A stretch of DNA of 64,000 nucleotides from Mangifera indica (lineage: Eukaryota > Streptophyta > Magnoliopsida > Sapindales > Anacardiaceae): NCBI RefSeq assembly GCF_011075055.1, contig NW_025401096.1, forward strand, positions 310,001 to 374,000, written 5' to 3'. The translations under genes were made by a program, and so were the position numbers. This document shows positions 25,481 to 37,075 of the stretch, one piece after another. Each line of letters begins with the position of its first letter. The stretch's first letter is position 1. The notes beneath the pieces were generated by a model. That model saw only the letters and a list, made by a program, of their open reading frames with translations, was not told the origin of the DNA and did not search any database.

Positions 25481-26224
25481 ATAATTAATTGTAACTTTAT
25501 TACTTGATGCCAAGTTGCGATTGCTAGCTGAAATTCATTGAATGAATAAGGCCAAAACGCTTATTCCCACCCAAAGTATTGTGAAATTTTAAATATCTAT
25601 TTTTTAATTTTAAAAAATTTAAATATCTATTTATAATTAAAAAAATTAAAAATATCTCTTCAAATTTAAGTTAAGATTAAGAGTAAAATTATTATTTAAT
25701 AATAATATTTAAAATTTATATCATTTTATCTCTTTAATTTAAAAAATTAATAATTTTTTTCAAAATTAAGTTTTAAAAAATGATATTTTTTCTCTACCTA
25801 AAGTTTCTAATTCGTTGATGAATTTTGTCCATGAATATCCATTTGATTAGGTCAACATCTTTATAATTAATTATAACTTTATTACTTGATGGCAAGTTGT
25901 GATCGTTAGCTGGAATTCATTGAATAAATAAGTTTTGGTCCCATTGCATCCATAAGTTTCTTGAATAAGAGATTATCAATTTAGTTGCAATCACTTTAGT
26001 TAAATATCATATTATTTATTAAAAATTTAATTTTTTAATTTATATATATTTTTTTAAAATAATATTATATATATCTATTTTAAATTTATAAATATATATA
26101 TTTATATATTATTATTTAATTATATATTATTTAATTTTTAATTTTTAATTATATATTAATATATTATTATTTATATATAAAATTATATAGGTAAATTATA
26201 CACATAATCGTACTTTTATAATAA
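25481..26224. other. Intergenic DNA left of hAT, with a MULE-type terminus
   Basis: Two copies of the block found at 3115-3300 lie at 25490-25550 and 25840-26050. They are separated by an insertion starting GGCCAAAACGCTTATTCCCACCC at 25552, which resembles the terminal repeat of the MULE-type elements at 57875 and 48128. The opposite terminus is not recognisable. The remainder is AT-rich, without genes. Confidence 0.5.
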
Positions 26225-26232
26225 TAGATATC
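26225..26232. other. Left 8-bp target-site duplication of hAT copy B
   Basis: TAGATATC directly precedes the terminal inverted repeat. It is repeated exactly after copy A (1448-1455) and with one change (TAAATATC) after copy B (32432-32439). Eight bases is the hAT-superfamily duplication length. Confidence 0.9.
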
Positions 26233-27886
26233 TAGGGGTGGATTCGAGCCGAGCCTGTTCGAGCTCGATATCGAGCTTGGCTCGTTCGAGCCAGAGCTCG
26301 AGCCTAAGCTCCATATGACAGCAAAATCGACCCCCAGCCCAAGCCGGAGCTTTAAGCCGAGCAGCTTAACTTGAATTGTGAGCCATGTATTCTTCACGCA
26401 AATGGTGTCATTTTTGGTTGGATTAAAAGAAACGAAAATTTGTGGCTTTCTTCACTTTCATTCGCGTCTCTCTCCACGTCTCTAGTTTTCAGTTCCAGAC
26501 TACAAACCCTGAATCTTCTATTCTAGCCTCAGTTCTCCATCGACAAGGATTTCTCAGGTGGAACGGTTCGTGTTTTTCCATTTTTGAACTTTGATTTTGT
26601 TAATTTTTAGCTTAAATTTATTAAGCTGTAACTTTGGAATTAGGGTTTCTGAATTGGGGGTTTTATTATACTTGCTTATTTGTGTTGTAGGCTTGCTATT
26701 GTGGAGTTCATTTTATGGCTTGTGATGATTTTGAAATTGGTTTGTTTCAATTATTCTAATTAAACATTGAACCCTATTTTGAAGTTGGTTTGCTTATTTT
26801 GGAGAAGAACCCTATTTTGTTTTTGTTGTTTTAGTGTAGAACCAGTTTCCAGAAGATTATCTATTGAATATTTATTCAAAACACAATAATCATTTTCTTA
26901 CGCCAAAGAACTATTTTCATTTATTTCAATTGGAAACTACAAAAGAGTAGATATAAGTAATAATGCTTTGAAAGCATTTTTTCCTTTTGGCAATATCAAA
27001 TCCCTTTCCAAAGTCCTTTAGTCTTGAGTTCTTGTTGAAAATTGTGAAAACAGAGCTTTCATCAGTTAAAAGTTGAATTTCCGCCAATAATTTGTTTTTG
27101 AACTTCTTTTTAATAAAGAACCTTATTTGAATTATACCATCTCTTTTTATTAAATTGTTGTTAAACTGATTACACCAAATAGTTGCAACTTGGATGTCAT
27201 ATTTTGGCACCCCTTTGTCACTAAATCTACCCGCGCTTTTGAAGTTTTCTGTTTCAGAGCGATGAGTTTTTGGGTGTTTTCTTTTTTGTTATTTCCTTTT
27301 ATCTATTTCTGTTGCCTTGTAAATTATGTATATCTTCAATTAAAAAAAGACGTGATTGAGTCTTTCCAAGGAATTTTCATTATCTCTTTTCTACATTTGA
27401 AAAGTTCAGTGATAGTTCAGGAAACATGTAAAATAAGTTTATGAATTATTCCACATCAAACATAATTAAATGTAGACCTGAAGATAGAAAAAGATGACAG
27501 TGAAGGATCAGGACCAATGCCTACAGCTTGCTTATGAATTTTTGAAAAGAATTGTTAATTTTCCAATTTTAACTTTGAAATTTGCCCCAAAATCTCTGTG
27601 AATGATAGAAACTGTTGTTATGGTGATATGGGTTGAAAATGTTTAATTAGAAAATAAAATCACAAGCCAAAATGCAATTAAGGAGAATAGATTTATGATT
27701 CTCCGAATTTTTATTGAAATGGTAAAATTTTGGTACTTTGTATGATATGGGAAATGGAATCTCAATGACCAAAAATGGTAAAATTTGTGGTACCTAATAT
27801 GATATGGTAAAATATATTCTTTATATATTTAATTTATTTTAATTACATTTACAGCTAACCGTCTAATTATAATTGTGATGTAGAAT

Positions 27887-30485
27887 ATGACATCAAGAAA
27901 AGTATAACCATCCAGAGCAAGTCAAGCTTCATCGCAAGCATCTACAGCTAGCATGATGGCTCATTCTGTATGTGCATCGATTAAGAGAAAATTGGTACAA
28001 ATTGAAGCACCTATACCTACTGAAACGTTGGAATTAATGATGTGGATATTGATTTGGCTGCAATTGAAGATTTTGATGTCTCATCTTTAGCTGAAGAAGA
28101 TGAAACAATTAAATGTACTGAAAGACAAACAGAAACACTATCTTCTGTTATTCCATCTAATAAGAGGAGGAAAACATCAGTTGTTTGAGAGTGTTTTCTA
28201 GAAAATATGTTTGTTACTATTATAGATGCTACATATGCAGTATGCAAGTATTGCAAGAAAAAGTTGAAATTGCAAAAGACCAAGGCTACCTCCCATTTGA
28301 CACGACATATGGGTCAATGTGTTGATAGGAAGAAAGCAATGATGAAGGATTTAGTTGTGGGGGGACAAACTATCTTAGGTTTTGAGCGTTCAACCTTAGG
28401 GTCACCTATTCCAATTGTAGTGAAAACAAAGACGAATTATGAGCATCACAAAGTCAGTTTGTGTTCAATTAATAACGTTTATTATTACTATGAAATTGTT
28501 ATGAAATTAATTGTATTAACTAATGCAATAATTACGATGTTGGTGTTTTAGGTTCAAAAGGTCTTGACTCACCTGGTTATGATATTTGAATTACCGTTTA
28601 ATATAGTTGAGCATTCTGACTTCATTAATTTTTGTCACATTCTGTAACCTCTTTATGAAAAAGTTAGAAGGAAACAAGTAAAAGTTGATTGCATTAGGGT
28701 TTATCAAGCAGAGCGTATGAGGTTGAAAAACACTTTTGATGAGACCAGAAGGATTAACATTACTACTGATCTTTGAAAGTCGGATTATCAAAATATTGAG
28801 TATATGGTAATTACGACAGATTGGGTGGACCAGTCGTGGTCGTTAAATAAATGAATTATAAATTTTGTACACCTACCTCCGCCTAGGAGAGGAATAGACA
28901 TTGTAGCAGCAATTTTTGACTATTTAAAAGGTCAGGGATTTAAAATAAGGTAAAATCAACTTTGTTAATTGTTTTAAAAATGCACGTATAATTTTATTGC
29001 ATCTCATTATTATTCATTAATTTTGTTTGTAGGTGGAAACTGTCACAATAGACAATGCTACTGCAAATGATAGTTGCATTAGAAAGTTGAAGGAAGATTT
29101 TCAAATGCAGAGACTTTTGTTATGTGATGGAAGAGTTTTCCATGTTAGGTGCACTGCCCATATTGTAAATTTGTTAGTTCATGATGGGGTGGCTGTAATT
29201 AAACCCATTATAGACAATATTCGAGAGAGTGTGAAGTTTATAAAAGCAAGTGAAGTAAGGCAAAAAAATTTTGCGAAAATTGCTATGTAGTGTGGAATAA
29301 AAGAGAGGAAGCTAGTTTTGGATTGTGCTACGCGATGGAATAGTACATACAAAATGCTAACAATAACACTACAGTTCAAAGAGGTCTTCCTTTGTTATAT
29401 GTTTGTTCAGTCAAACTATATATATTACTCGATAAGGGAAAAATGGGAGAGATTGGAGATTGTCTGTGACTTTTTAGAAATATTTGATGATATAACAAAA
29501 TTAATTTCTGGGTCACTGTATACAACTGCAAATAGGTATTTTCAAGAAGTGTTTAGGATAAAAAGATCCTTAAAGAGCGAGAATTTGATGAAGATTATTC
29601 TATATTGACGATGGTGTGAGCAATGTCAAAAAAATTTAACAAATATTGGGGTGAGGTGAATTTCTTTATGACGATTGCTAGCATCATAAATCCTAGGTAA
29701 TTAAGTTATCAATGATTGTGTTTATTATAATATATATGTAGATAAAAAACATGTTTCTAATTGATTAGTTTGGCTTGTGATGATTTTAGGATAAAGTTTT
29801 TTATGATTACTTTGACATTTCCCATTTTATATGGTGAAGAAAATGCCCGTGTGGAGATAAAAAATATCAGAGGAATGTTAGAAAAATTATACAAGGAATA
29901 CATTGACATGTTATTATTAGGAAATTTATCAACTTCATTTTCACATCCACAACAATAGATAAGGACCCAACAAGCACCATCAAGTACATCAGGTAATCAT
30001 TGTCATTAACTGAAACTTTATAACATATCATAGGTTTTAATATTTAATTTGTAGGTAAATCATCAAGCTCTTGATATTATGAGAGTAGACATTATGGTCC
30101 TAGATATAGTTGGCTGCATTTGAAGGATCATAAAGAGAAAACCTACTCGGAAGAAACCATGAAGTCTGAGTTGAAAATGTATCTTGAAGAATGTGGTGTT
30201 GAGATACCTGATGATGTTAACTCAAACGACTTTAATGTACTTCATTAGTGGAGGGATAATCAATACAAGTATAAAGTACTTTCACAGATGACAATCGGTA
30301 TCTTAGCAATTCTTATTGCAATAGTAGCCTTTGAGAACGTATTTAGTGTGGGTAGCAGAGTGATTGACATGTATAGGTCATCCTTATCACTAGAAACAGT
30401 CAATATGCTTATGTGTGGAGCCGATTGAATGAGAACACGTTATAATATTAAGAAACAAGATGAGGTAGTCAATTACTTATCATAA
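27887..30485 (+). pseudogene. hAT transposase (RICESLEEPER/DAYSLEEPER-like), inactivated
   Basis: The recognisable order is as follows. A BED zinc finger is at about 28230-28325 (VCKYCKKKL ... SHLTRHMGQC). The helical region is at 28555-28950. The catalytic-core blocks are at 29033-29290 (TIDNATANDS, FHVRCTAHIVNLLVHDGV) and 29318-29380 (LDCATRWNSTYKML). The KKFNKYWGEVNFF block is near 29630 and the C-terminal hAT dimerisation domain is at 30250-30440 (KVLSQMTIGILAI, then FENVFSVGSRVIDMYRSSLS). Probable introns lie at about 28450-28553, 28951-29032, 29699-29790 and 29990-30055. At least eight in-frame stops occur (for example 27905, 28186, 28774, 28852, 29288, 30246 and 30426), plus frameshifts near 28025 and 29605. 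Nuclear DNA-binding transposase by family; not functional here. Confidence 0.88.
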
Positions 30486-31033
30486 CTGTATGATCTTTAA
30501 ATTGATTTTTCATTTAATTGTTGGCAGTATGATTAATAGTTTTCAGTCATTTTTATTTTCTTGAAGATGGAAGGTGAAAACGAGATTGCTGAGCTTATCT
30601 TGCTTGATAAATAAATATATAAGGTAATATAATGTTTAATAGCATTTAATTCTTAATTGTTGTTGTCTTTATAATGTTTAATAGTTGAGTAACTTTGAAG
30701 GTGTACGTGACGTTGTTTTCTTATCTTAATAGAATCTAGTTGGGTTTAATAACAGTTATGAACTTTTTTGCACCTATATTGTTAGTTAGACAAACACTTT
30801 TTGTTTATTTAAACAGAGCAAGGGTAAAAGAGTAAAGCAAGTAAAATGAGACAAGAGTGATACTATATTGGGTTTATTAGGGTAAACTCTTGAGGCTTCC
30901 TTGAAGTAAATGAACCCCATCAGGTTATTGATATAATTCTGAAATGCTATTATTATACTTTGAGGGTGGAGAAAACTTCCATTATTAAATATTAAAAATT
31001 TTTAGGTTATTGATTCAAAGTTTGTTTTGATTT

Positions 31034-31253
31034 GTTTGAATTGTTGAATGGCATGATGATCTTGGATATATTCTTCGTTTGTATCTTTTCCTTATTTGGT
31101 TGACTTGATTTATAGATTATTAAATTTAAATTGGGTTTGAAATGTTTGAATTGTTGAATGACATGATGATCTTGGATATATTCTTTGTTTGTATCTTTTC
31201 CTTATTTGGTTGTCTTGATTTGTAGATTATTTAATTTAAATTGGGTTTGAAAT
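31034..31253. repeat. 110-bp tandem duplication in the hAT 3' region
   Basis: The text from GTTTGAATTGTTGAATG to the TTGGGTTTGAAATG block occurs twice (31034-31143 and 31144-31253). Copy A has it only once (from about 119), so the duplication postdates the 31-kb segmental duplication or was lost in A. Confidence 0.85.
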
Positions 31254-32431
31254 GATTATTTGCATTTTTGTATGGTTGATTGTGCTTTTTTTTAATCACT
31301 TAGTGTAATTATTATATAAATGACTTGTTTGGTGCAAAAGTTGTAGGAAATTATATTAATTTTTTTCTTAAATTTCTGAGTTATTTAGACTATTGTTTTG
31401 TCTTAGATTGGTGGTTTATTTGTTTCGCCTTCACTGTTTTCTAATGAGTTATGTTATGGACTATTAATTTACTTTCTTCCTCTTTTTTTTGTTAAAATTA
31501 CTGAAGCTTCTGTGTTATTGTCAGACCATCATCTTCATAGTAGTTACCTTAGTTGTCAAATACTTTCATCTACTTCCTTACGCTAGGATTATGTCAGATT
31601 GGTTTTCTAGGTGTGTGAATCTCTTTTCAGATCTTCACCATACCTGTGTTATAAAATATAAACTGAAGTGAGTATCCTCTTGAAGTTGGTATGCGAATAT
31701 GTTTTAGTGTGCACTTGAAGAGTACTGTTTAAGATTCAATCCTATATAGTTTTGAGTTTTCAGATTTTCAGTCCACCGATCATTCAAAAGTGAGTTTGAC
31801 TTCTTGATTTAGAGATGATGCAGGATTTAATAAGCTGAAAATGTTGTTGTCTTCCCCATGGATGCGTACTAAGATTTGCGAGATGAAAACTCCGAATCAA
31901 AAAGCATAAATGTTAGCAGCTATGAATCTCTTACAGTCATTGATGAAGGGGAATTTGTTGGAAGCAGCCCAGATTTTATACTAAACCACAACTGACAAAC
32001 AAGAATGGAATTTGCAGGGACTAATTATCTGTTGAATTAGTCTTGTGTTTCTTCTTGAAAATATTTAAAATATATAAATAGATTGATTTACAAACAATGA
32101 AAATGCATTAAGCGATGTTTAAACGAAAATAGCATTTTGAAACTATGATCTCGTGAATTGTAAGCTCGTTAAGCATAATTGAGTCGAGCTTGATAGCTTG
32201 GATCATTAAGCATATTTGACCTTAACTCGTTAACAGCTCATGAGTAGCTTGACTCGTTAAGTATTCTAAGCCAGGCTCATGAATAGTTTGCGAGCCAATG
32301 AGCTCGAATATGAGTTGCCATTTCATGGCGCTCGATGAGCTCAAGCCATGGCTCGAGCTCGAATAAACAGTTACCGAGTTGATATCGAGCTTGTCTGTGT
32401 TCGAGCTTGGCTCAACTCGAATCCATCTCTA

Positions 32432-32439
32432 TAAATATC
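32432..32439. other. Right target-site duplication of hAT copy B
   Basis: TAAATATC, one base different from the left TAGATATC. Copy A keeps the unmutated form. Confidence 0.85.
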
Positions 32440-35027
32440 CCACCAAATCAATTGAGGCGGTGGGAATCCTATATAAATTGGTCTCCCACCCCTCACGTTT
32501 CACATATCCTTTATATGTAGTCATTGGGGAGATTTCAATCCAAGTGAAAATTTTGTTTTGCTTTCGTTATTTGGTAACACAACTTCTATGTCCAACTTCA
32601 ATCTCCTACTTCAATATTCCAGTCTCTGATAAATTTTCCACATCATTTACAATATTTTATCGGTATAATTTGCTTTTAAATATATTTCAATACCACTAAA
32701 ATTTAAATTATATAATTGTTCTTTTCATAAAATACAAACATAAATATTTTAATTATATTTATATCCTATTTACAAATTAAAAACCATGAATATTTAAAAT
32801 TTGTCGTTATCCAATTTGTAAAATGTAAACATAAATATTTTAATATATTATTATCTTGTTTGTAAATTACAAATAATGAATATTTAAATTATATCATTGT
32901 CCCATCTATTATATGCAAACTATATATGTTTGAATTATGTCATTGTCCAATTTGTAAAATATAAATATGAATATTTTAATTATGTTATTATCCCATTTAC
33001 AAATTAAGGTGTCATAACAGAATAACTTTTAGTCTATGAGTGTTCATAATTTGGTTTAAACCATAAAATTAGATTAAACTGTTTAAAATTTATGGTTTGA
33101 TTGGGACAATAAACTTTTGAAAAACAGTTTTTAGTTAGGGTTGCTGTTTTGACAATTTTCAAATTAAACTAAATAGTAAATCGTATTTTTTTAAAATGCA
33201 TATATATAACTATATTTAACAAAAATTTTTAATAAACAATTAGATATACATCTTGCTTTTTTTAATATTTATTTTGTTATTTTCTTTACTTGTATATTTT
33301 ATTTATATATATATTATGTGCATATATTATATTCTTAAAAACTATAATTCAATTAATTTTATTAAATAATATATATTTAAAAGTAGATAATTTTAATACG
33401 TTCAAACCGTAATTTTAATATTTTTTTGGTTTGATTTGATTTGAAATGTAAAATGGTTTGATTTGATTAGAGTAACATGATTACATCTAAATTGACAATC
33501 GAACGGGATTACCACTGGATTTAGGTTTTCATAACCTTGTTAATAAGTTAATTGAATAAAAGATTATCAATTTCGATGTATTAGTCTAATCGTATATAAA
33601 AAAAACTAATTATCGGTATATTCATTATGTAGTATAAATTTTTAATATATTTTATAATATATATTATTTTTTATTTATATCTAATTGTATAATACATATC
33701 ACGTATCATATGATGGCTAGTTCAATGAGCTAACGAACTCATGACTTGACTTGATTAAACTATCAATAAACCTTTAAATTAAGAATAATATAATAATTAT
33801 GCAGAGTATTTAACTACAAGAAATATGCACCAAACCTTTAAATTGATGCCCCGTTGCGACCGTTAGCTGAAATTCATTGAATAAACAAGTTTTGGTCCCA
33901 TTGCATTCATAAGTTCCTTGGATAAGTGATTATCAATTAAGTTGCAATCGCGGTAGTTAAATATTATATTATTTTTTAAAAATTTAATTTTTTTTAAATT
34001 TATATATTATTTTAAAAGATAATATTATATATATATATATATATATTTTAGATTTACAAATATTGTTATTATATAATTATATATTATTTTATTTTTAATT
34101 ATTTAATTATATGATAACATATTATTATTTAATTTGCTTATTAATAATATAATAACTGTTAATTTGATTATTAATAATTATGATTGTGGATAATCTTATG
34201 TTATTAAAGATATTAATAATGTATTAATTCATTGTTAGTACCCATATAAATTGGATTGCTATTGTAATGTTACTTTGAATTTTTTTGTCTTTTTAAAATG
34301 GTGATCATTTTAAAGTTAAAATGTTAGTTTAAGATAGAATATTAATACCCAAATAATGTTTTGAACTTACAATTTTTCTTGTTCAACTCATAATACTAGA
34401 GGGTTGGATTAGCCGGGGCAAGACCCGACCCACTGGAAGTAGGCATAGCCCTCAAAGACATGACTTACAATTTTATTGGTCGTACAAGGGGTTAGGAATT
34501 GATTCGCCGGGTGTGGATTACTCCCAACAAACAACTCTATGCCTTCTCAAAAATTGTGTAAACACCAATTTCAAATTATGTCAAATTCTCCTTAATCATA
34601 TAATTTAATTTAATTTTCTGATAAACGAAAGAAAATGACTTATAAAAATAATTGTACAAAAAACAACTAATAAGACTTTGCATGTAATTTAGATACTTAA
34701 TCAGATATTTAAAATTTAGTGTATACAATATTATTCAAATCGAATATATTTCTAAATAAAGTTTGAGTGATAAAATATGAAACTTTATGTATAAGAGAAT
34801 ATAAGTTTAAGTCACTTTTAATGATATTTAATATCAAATTTTTGATTTATCTGGTATAATTGTTATAAACTCAGAAGTTTTATCTATTTAATATTGTTTA
34901 TCCAATTCAAATAAAATTTCTCGTTATAAAAAAAAAAAGTTACAAGAGCTGCACAATAACTTTATTATTAGAATTATTATATATGTGTAGGTTCAAAGAT
35001 CAAATGAACAGGATTTGATACATCTAC
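32440..35027. other. AT-rich intergenic DNA, copy B
   Basis: Counterpart of 1456-4561. Relative to copy A, the part around 2830-3110 is replaced or shortened near 33830, and about 250 bases holding the tRNA relic (3795-4040) are missing near 34505. No gene is seen; open frames such as 32379-32699 span the hAT end and lack any family match I know. Confidence 0.55.
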
Positions 35028-35075
35028 CTATTTTTTCAGGCCACCTTCCACCACCATGGGGGCCATTGAGACATG
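35028..35075 (-). pseudogene. Relic of last exon of a second PCR gene, copy B
   Basis: The minus strand reads VSMAPMVVEGGLKK then TAG, closely like the PCR C-terminus and the counterpart at 4562-4606. It lies about 850 bp from the PCR-3 exon, so it is a separate gene remnant. Confidence 0.5.
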
Positions 35076-35925
35076 ATCAAGACAACAAGCTAATATAGCA
35101 TTTCGTTAATACTTGCTCCTAGGGTGTAAATCGAGCTCAAGTTGTTGGAGTTTCGTTTTTGAATTGAGCTCTGATTTTGAATTGAGCTCAAATTTTATAT
35201 TAAATAGTTTGATGAATCAACAAGCTTATGACTTGAATAAACAATTGATAAACCTTTAAATTAATAATAATATAATAATGATGTGGAATATTTTATTATA
35301 TGATTTGTTATGAAATAAACAAATTATCAAAGACACAAATACTCAATACATGAATACAAATATTTATGTAAAAAACCTAATATAAAAAAAAAAACCACAT
35401 GCAAATGATGTAGAAAATTTCACTATAAATAATGAAGAATATAATATGAATAAGAAATTGCTTTATCCTGTTTATCACTTTAATATAACTTGTATACGTA
35501 AACCCTAAGTGATAATTACTTGGCAAGTATACTACTTGTTCATCTTGCCACTGCAAGTCATATCTATATTATGGTATGTCATTCTTGTCCACGGGTTATA
35601 CCCAGATTTTCTTAAAAAATTATCTTTTAAATTTATTCAGTCTAAGTTCAACCTTACAAGTAGTGAAACCTTGAACTTTATTCGGCACAAAAATTATGGA
35701 TTCAATCACTTGTAATTTTTAATTAATAATGTTATATATAATTGTTATTTAATATTTAATTAAATATTTAAATGATACATTATTAAATAATTAAATAATT
35801 AAATATGCGATTAAGTATCCAAAATTACATTCATCTAGTTTTATTAATTTATAATATATCATTATTATATGGCAGTCACTCTATCAACTTTGGAGAGATA
35901 ATACATTTCTCCCACTGAGGATTTT

Positions 35926-36011
35926 CTATCTTTTCGTGCCGCCTTCTATAGAAGGAGGAACAGCTCCCATGGCCACTCCACCATTTCGCCTTTCAACGTT
36001 ACCCTGCCTTC
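35926..36011 (-). pseudogene. PCR-3: lone exon 4 of a PCR gene
   Basis: The 86-nt exon matches PCR-1 exon 4 (acceptor TTTTAACAG, reading ...GNVERRNGGVAM... to VEGGMKR-like end), with a TGG to AGG change in its first full codon and several further changes. Right after the intron border, at about 36060, the sequence jumps to the second 5'-flank repeat. Exons 1-3 are therefore gone, a deletion of about 1.18 kb relative to copy A (about 5577-6760). Confidence 0.85.
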
Positions 36012-36096
36012 CTGTTAAAAGATCCAAGACGATCAGAAAATGATAACTCAATTCATAATTTAAAATTTTTTATATTCAACTCTTATATGAAAAGAT

Positions 36097-37075
36097 AAAG
36101 GGTTTAGAGTAACAAGTGGGTTCACTGTTTCAAATCTTATTGGCCCATTCCAATAAATCATATAATAAAATAAAGTTTTTTGAGACTAGTGACAATGTGT
36201 GCATCCAAAACAACTTATAGGGAGTTAGAAAAAAGCGACCGACTAACACAGGACTCCAAAATGTATCTATCTCATAATTTCCAAATTCCAATAAATCATA
36301 CGGTAAACGTTTTATTATATATTTGGGATTGTATGATATAATTTTTATCATATTATATATCATATAATAAAAGTTATGTACCAAATATATTATAAACTAA
36401 TAAATTATATTAGTTGGACTGTACATCATATTATATATTAAAAATATGATTTTATATATTATGTATTAAGTATTATAGGATATAATTTTTTATAAAATAA
36501 AATAATAATAAAAATAATTTAATCAACATATCATCATTTTAAAAAATATAATAAATATCTTTAAAATTTAAAAATTTTTTATAAACAACTTTTATATAAA
36601 ACGATAAAGGGTTTAAAGTAACGACTGGGTTCATTGTTTCTAGTCTTACTGGTCCATCTGAATCGGCAAAGATAAAGTTATTTGAGAATAGTGACAATGT
36701 ATGCATCCAAAATAACTGATAGGGAGTTAGACAGAAGCGACCGCTGACACAAGACTCCAAAATGTATCCATTTCATAATTTCCAAATTCCAATAAATCAT
36801 ATGGTAAACGTTTTATTATATATTTAGTATTGTGTGATATAATTTTTATCATATTATATATCATATGATAAAAGTTATGTACCAAATCTATTATAAACTA
36901 ATCAATTATATTAGTTGGACTGTACATCATATTATTTATTAAAAATATAATTTTATATATTATATATTAAATATTATATGATATAATTTTAAAAAAATAA
37001 AATAATGATAAAAATAATTTAATCAATATGCCATCATTTTAAAAAATATAATAAATATCTTTAAAATTTTTTATA
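36097..37075. repeat. Two tandem repeat units of PCR 5' flank, copy B
   Basis: Units begin GGGTTTAGAGTAACAAG at about 36100 and GGGTTTAAAGTAACGAC at about 36608. They correspond to the second and third units of the array at 6288-7800. The minus-strand open frames at 36130-36384 and 36539-36760 are flank sequence only. Confidence 0.75.

Larger units (their letters stand above)
26233..32431 (+). mobile_element. Complete hAT transposon, 6.2 kb, degenerate
   Basis: The left end TAGGGGTGGATTCGAGCCGA and the right end (inverted TAGAGATGGATTCGAGTTGA) form imperfect terminal inverted repeats. Both ends carry subterminal clusters of GAGCTCGA/AGCTCG motifs (26240-26370 and 32155-32420), the usual transposase-binding architecture. 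The 8-bp target duplication matches but for one base. A transposase pseudogene lies at 27887-30485. The rest is 5' leader sequence with an untranslated region near 26420-27880 and a long 3' non-coding part. The transposase relates to the Ac/Tag1-RICESLEEPER branch by its conserved blocks. Confidence 0.9.

Noticed and set aside
32379..32699. 106-residue plus-strand frame crossing the hAT right end
   Set aside because: It starts inside transposon subterminal repeats and crosses the target duplication; copy A does not preserve the N-terminal part.
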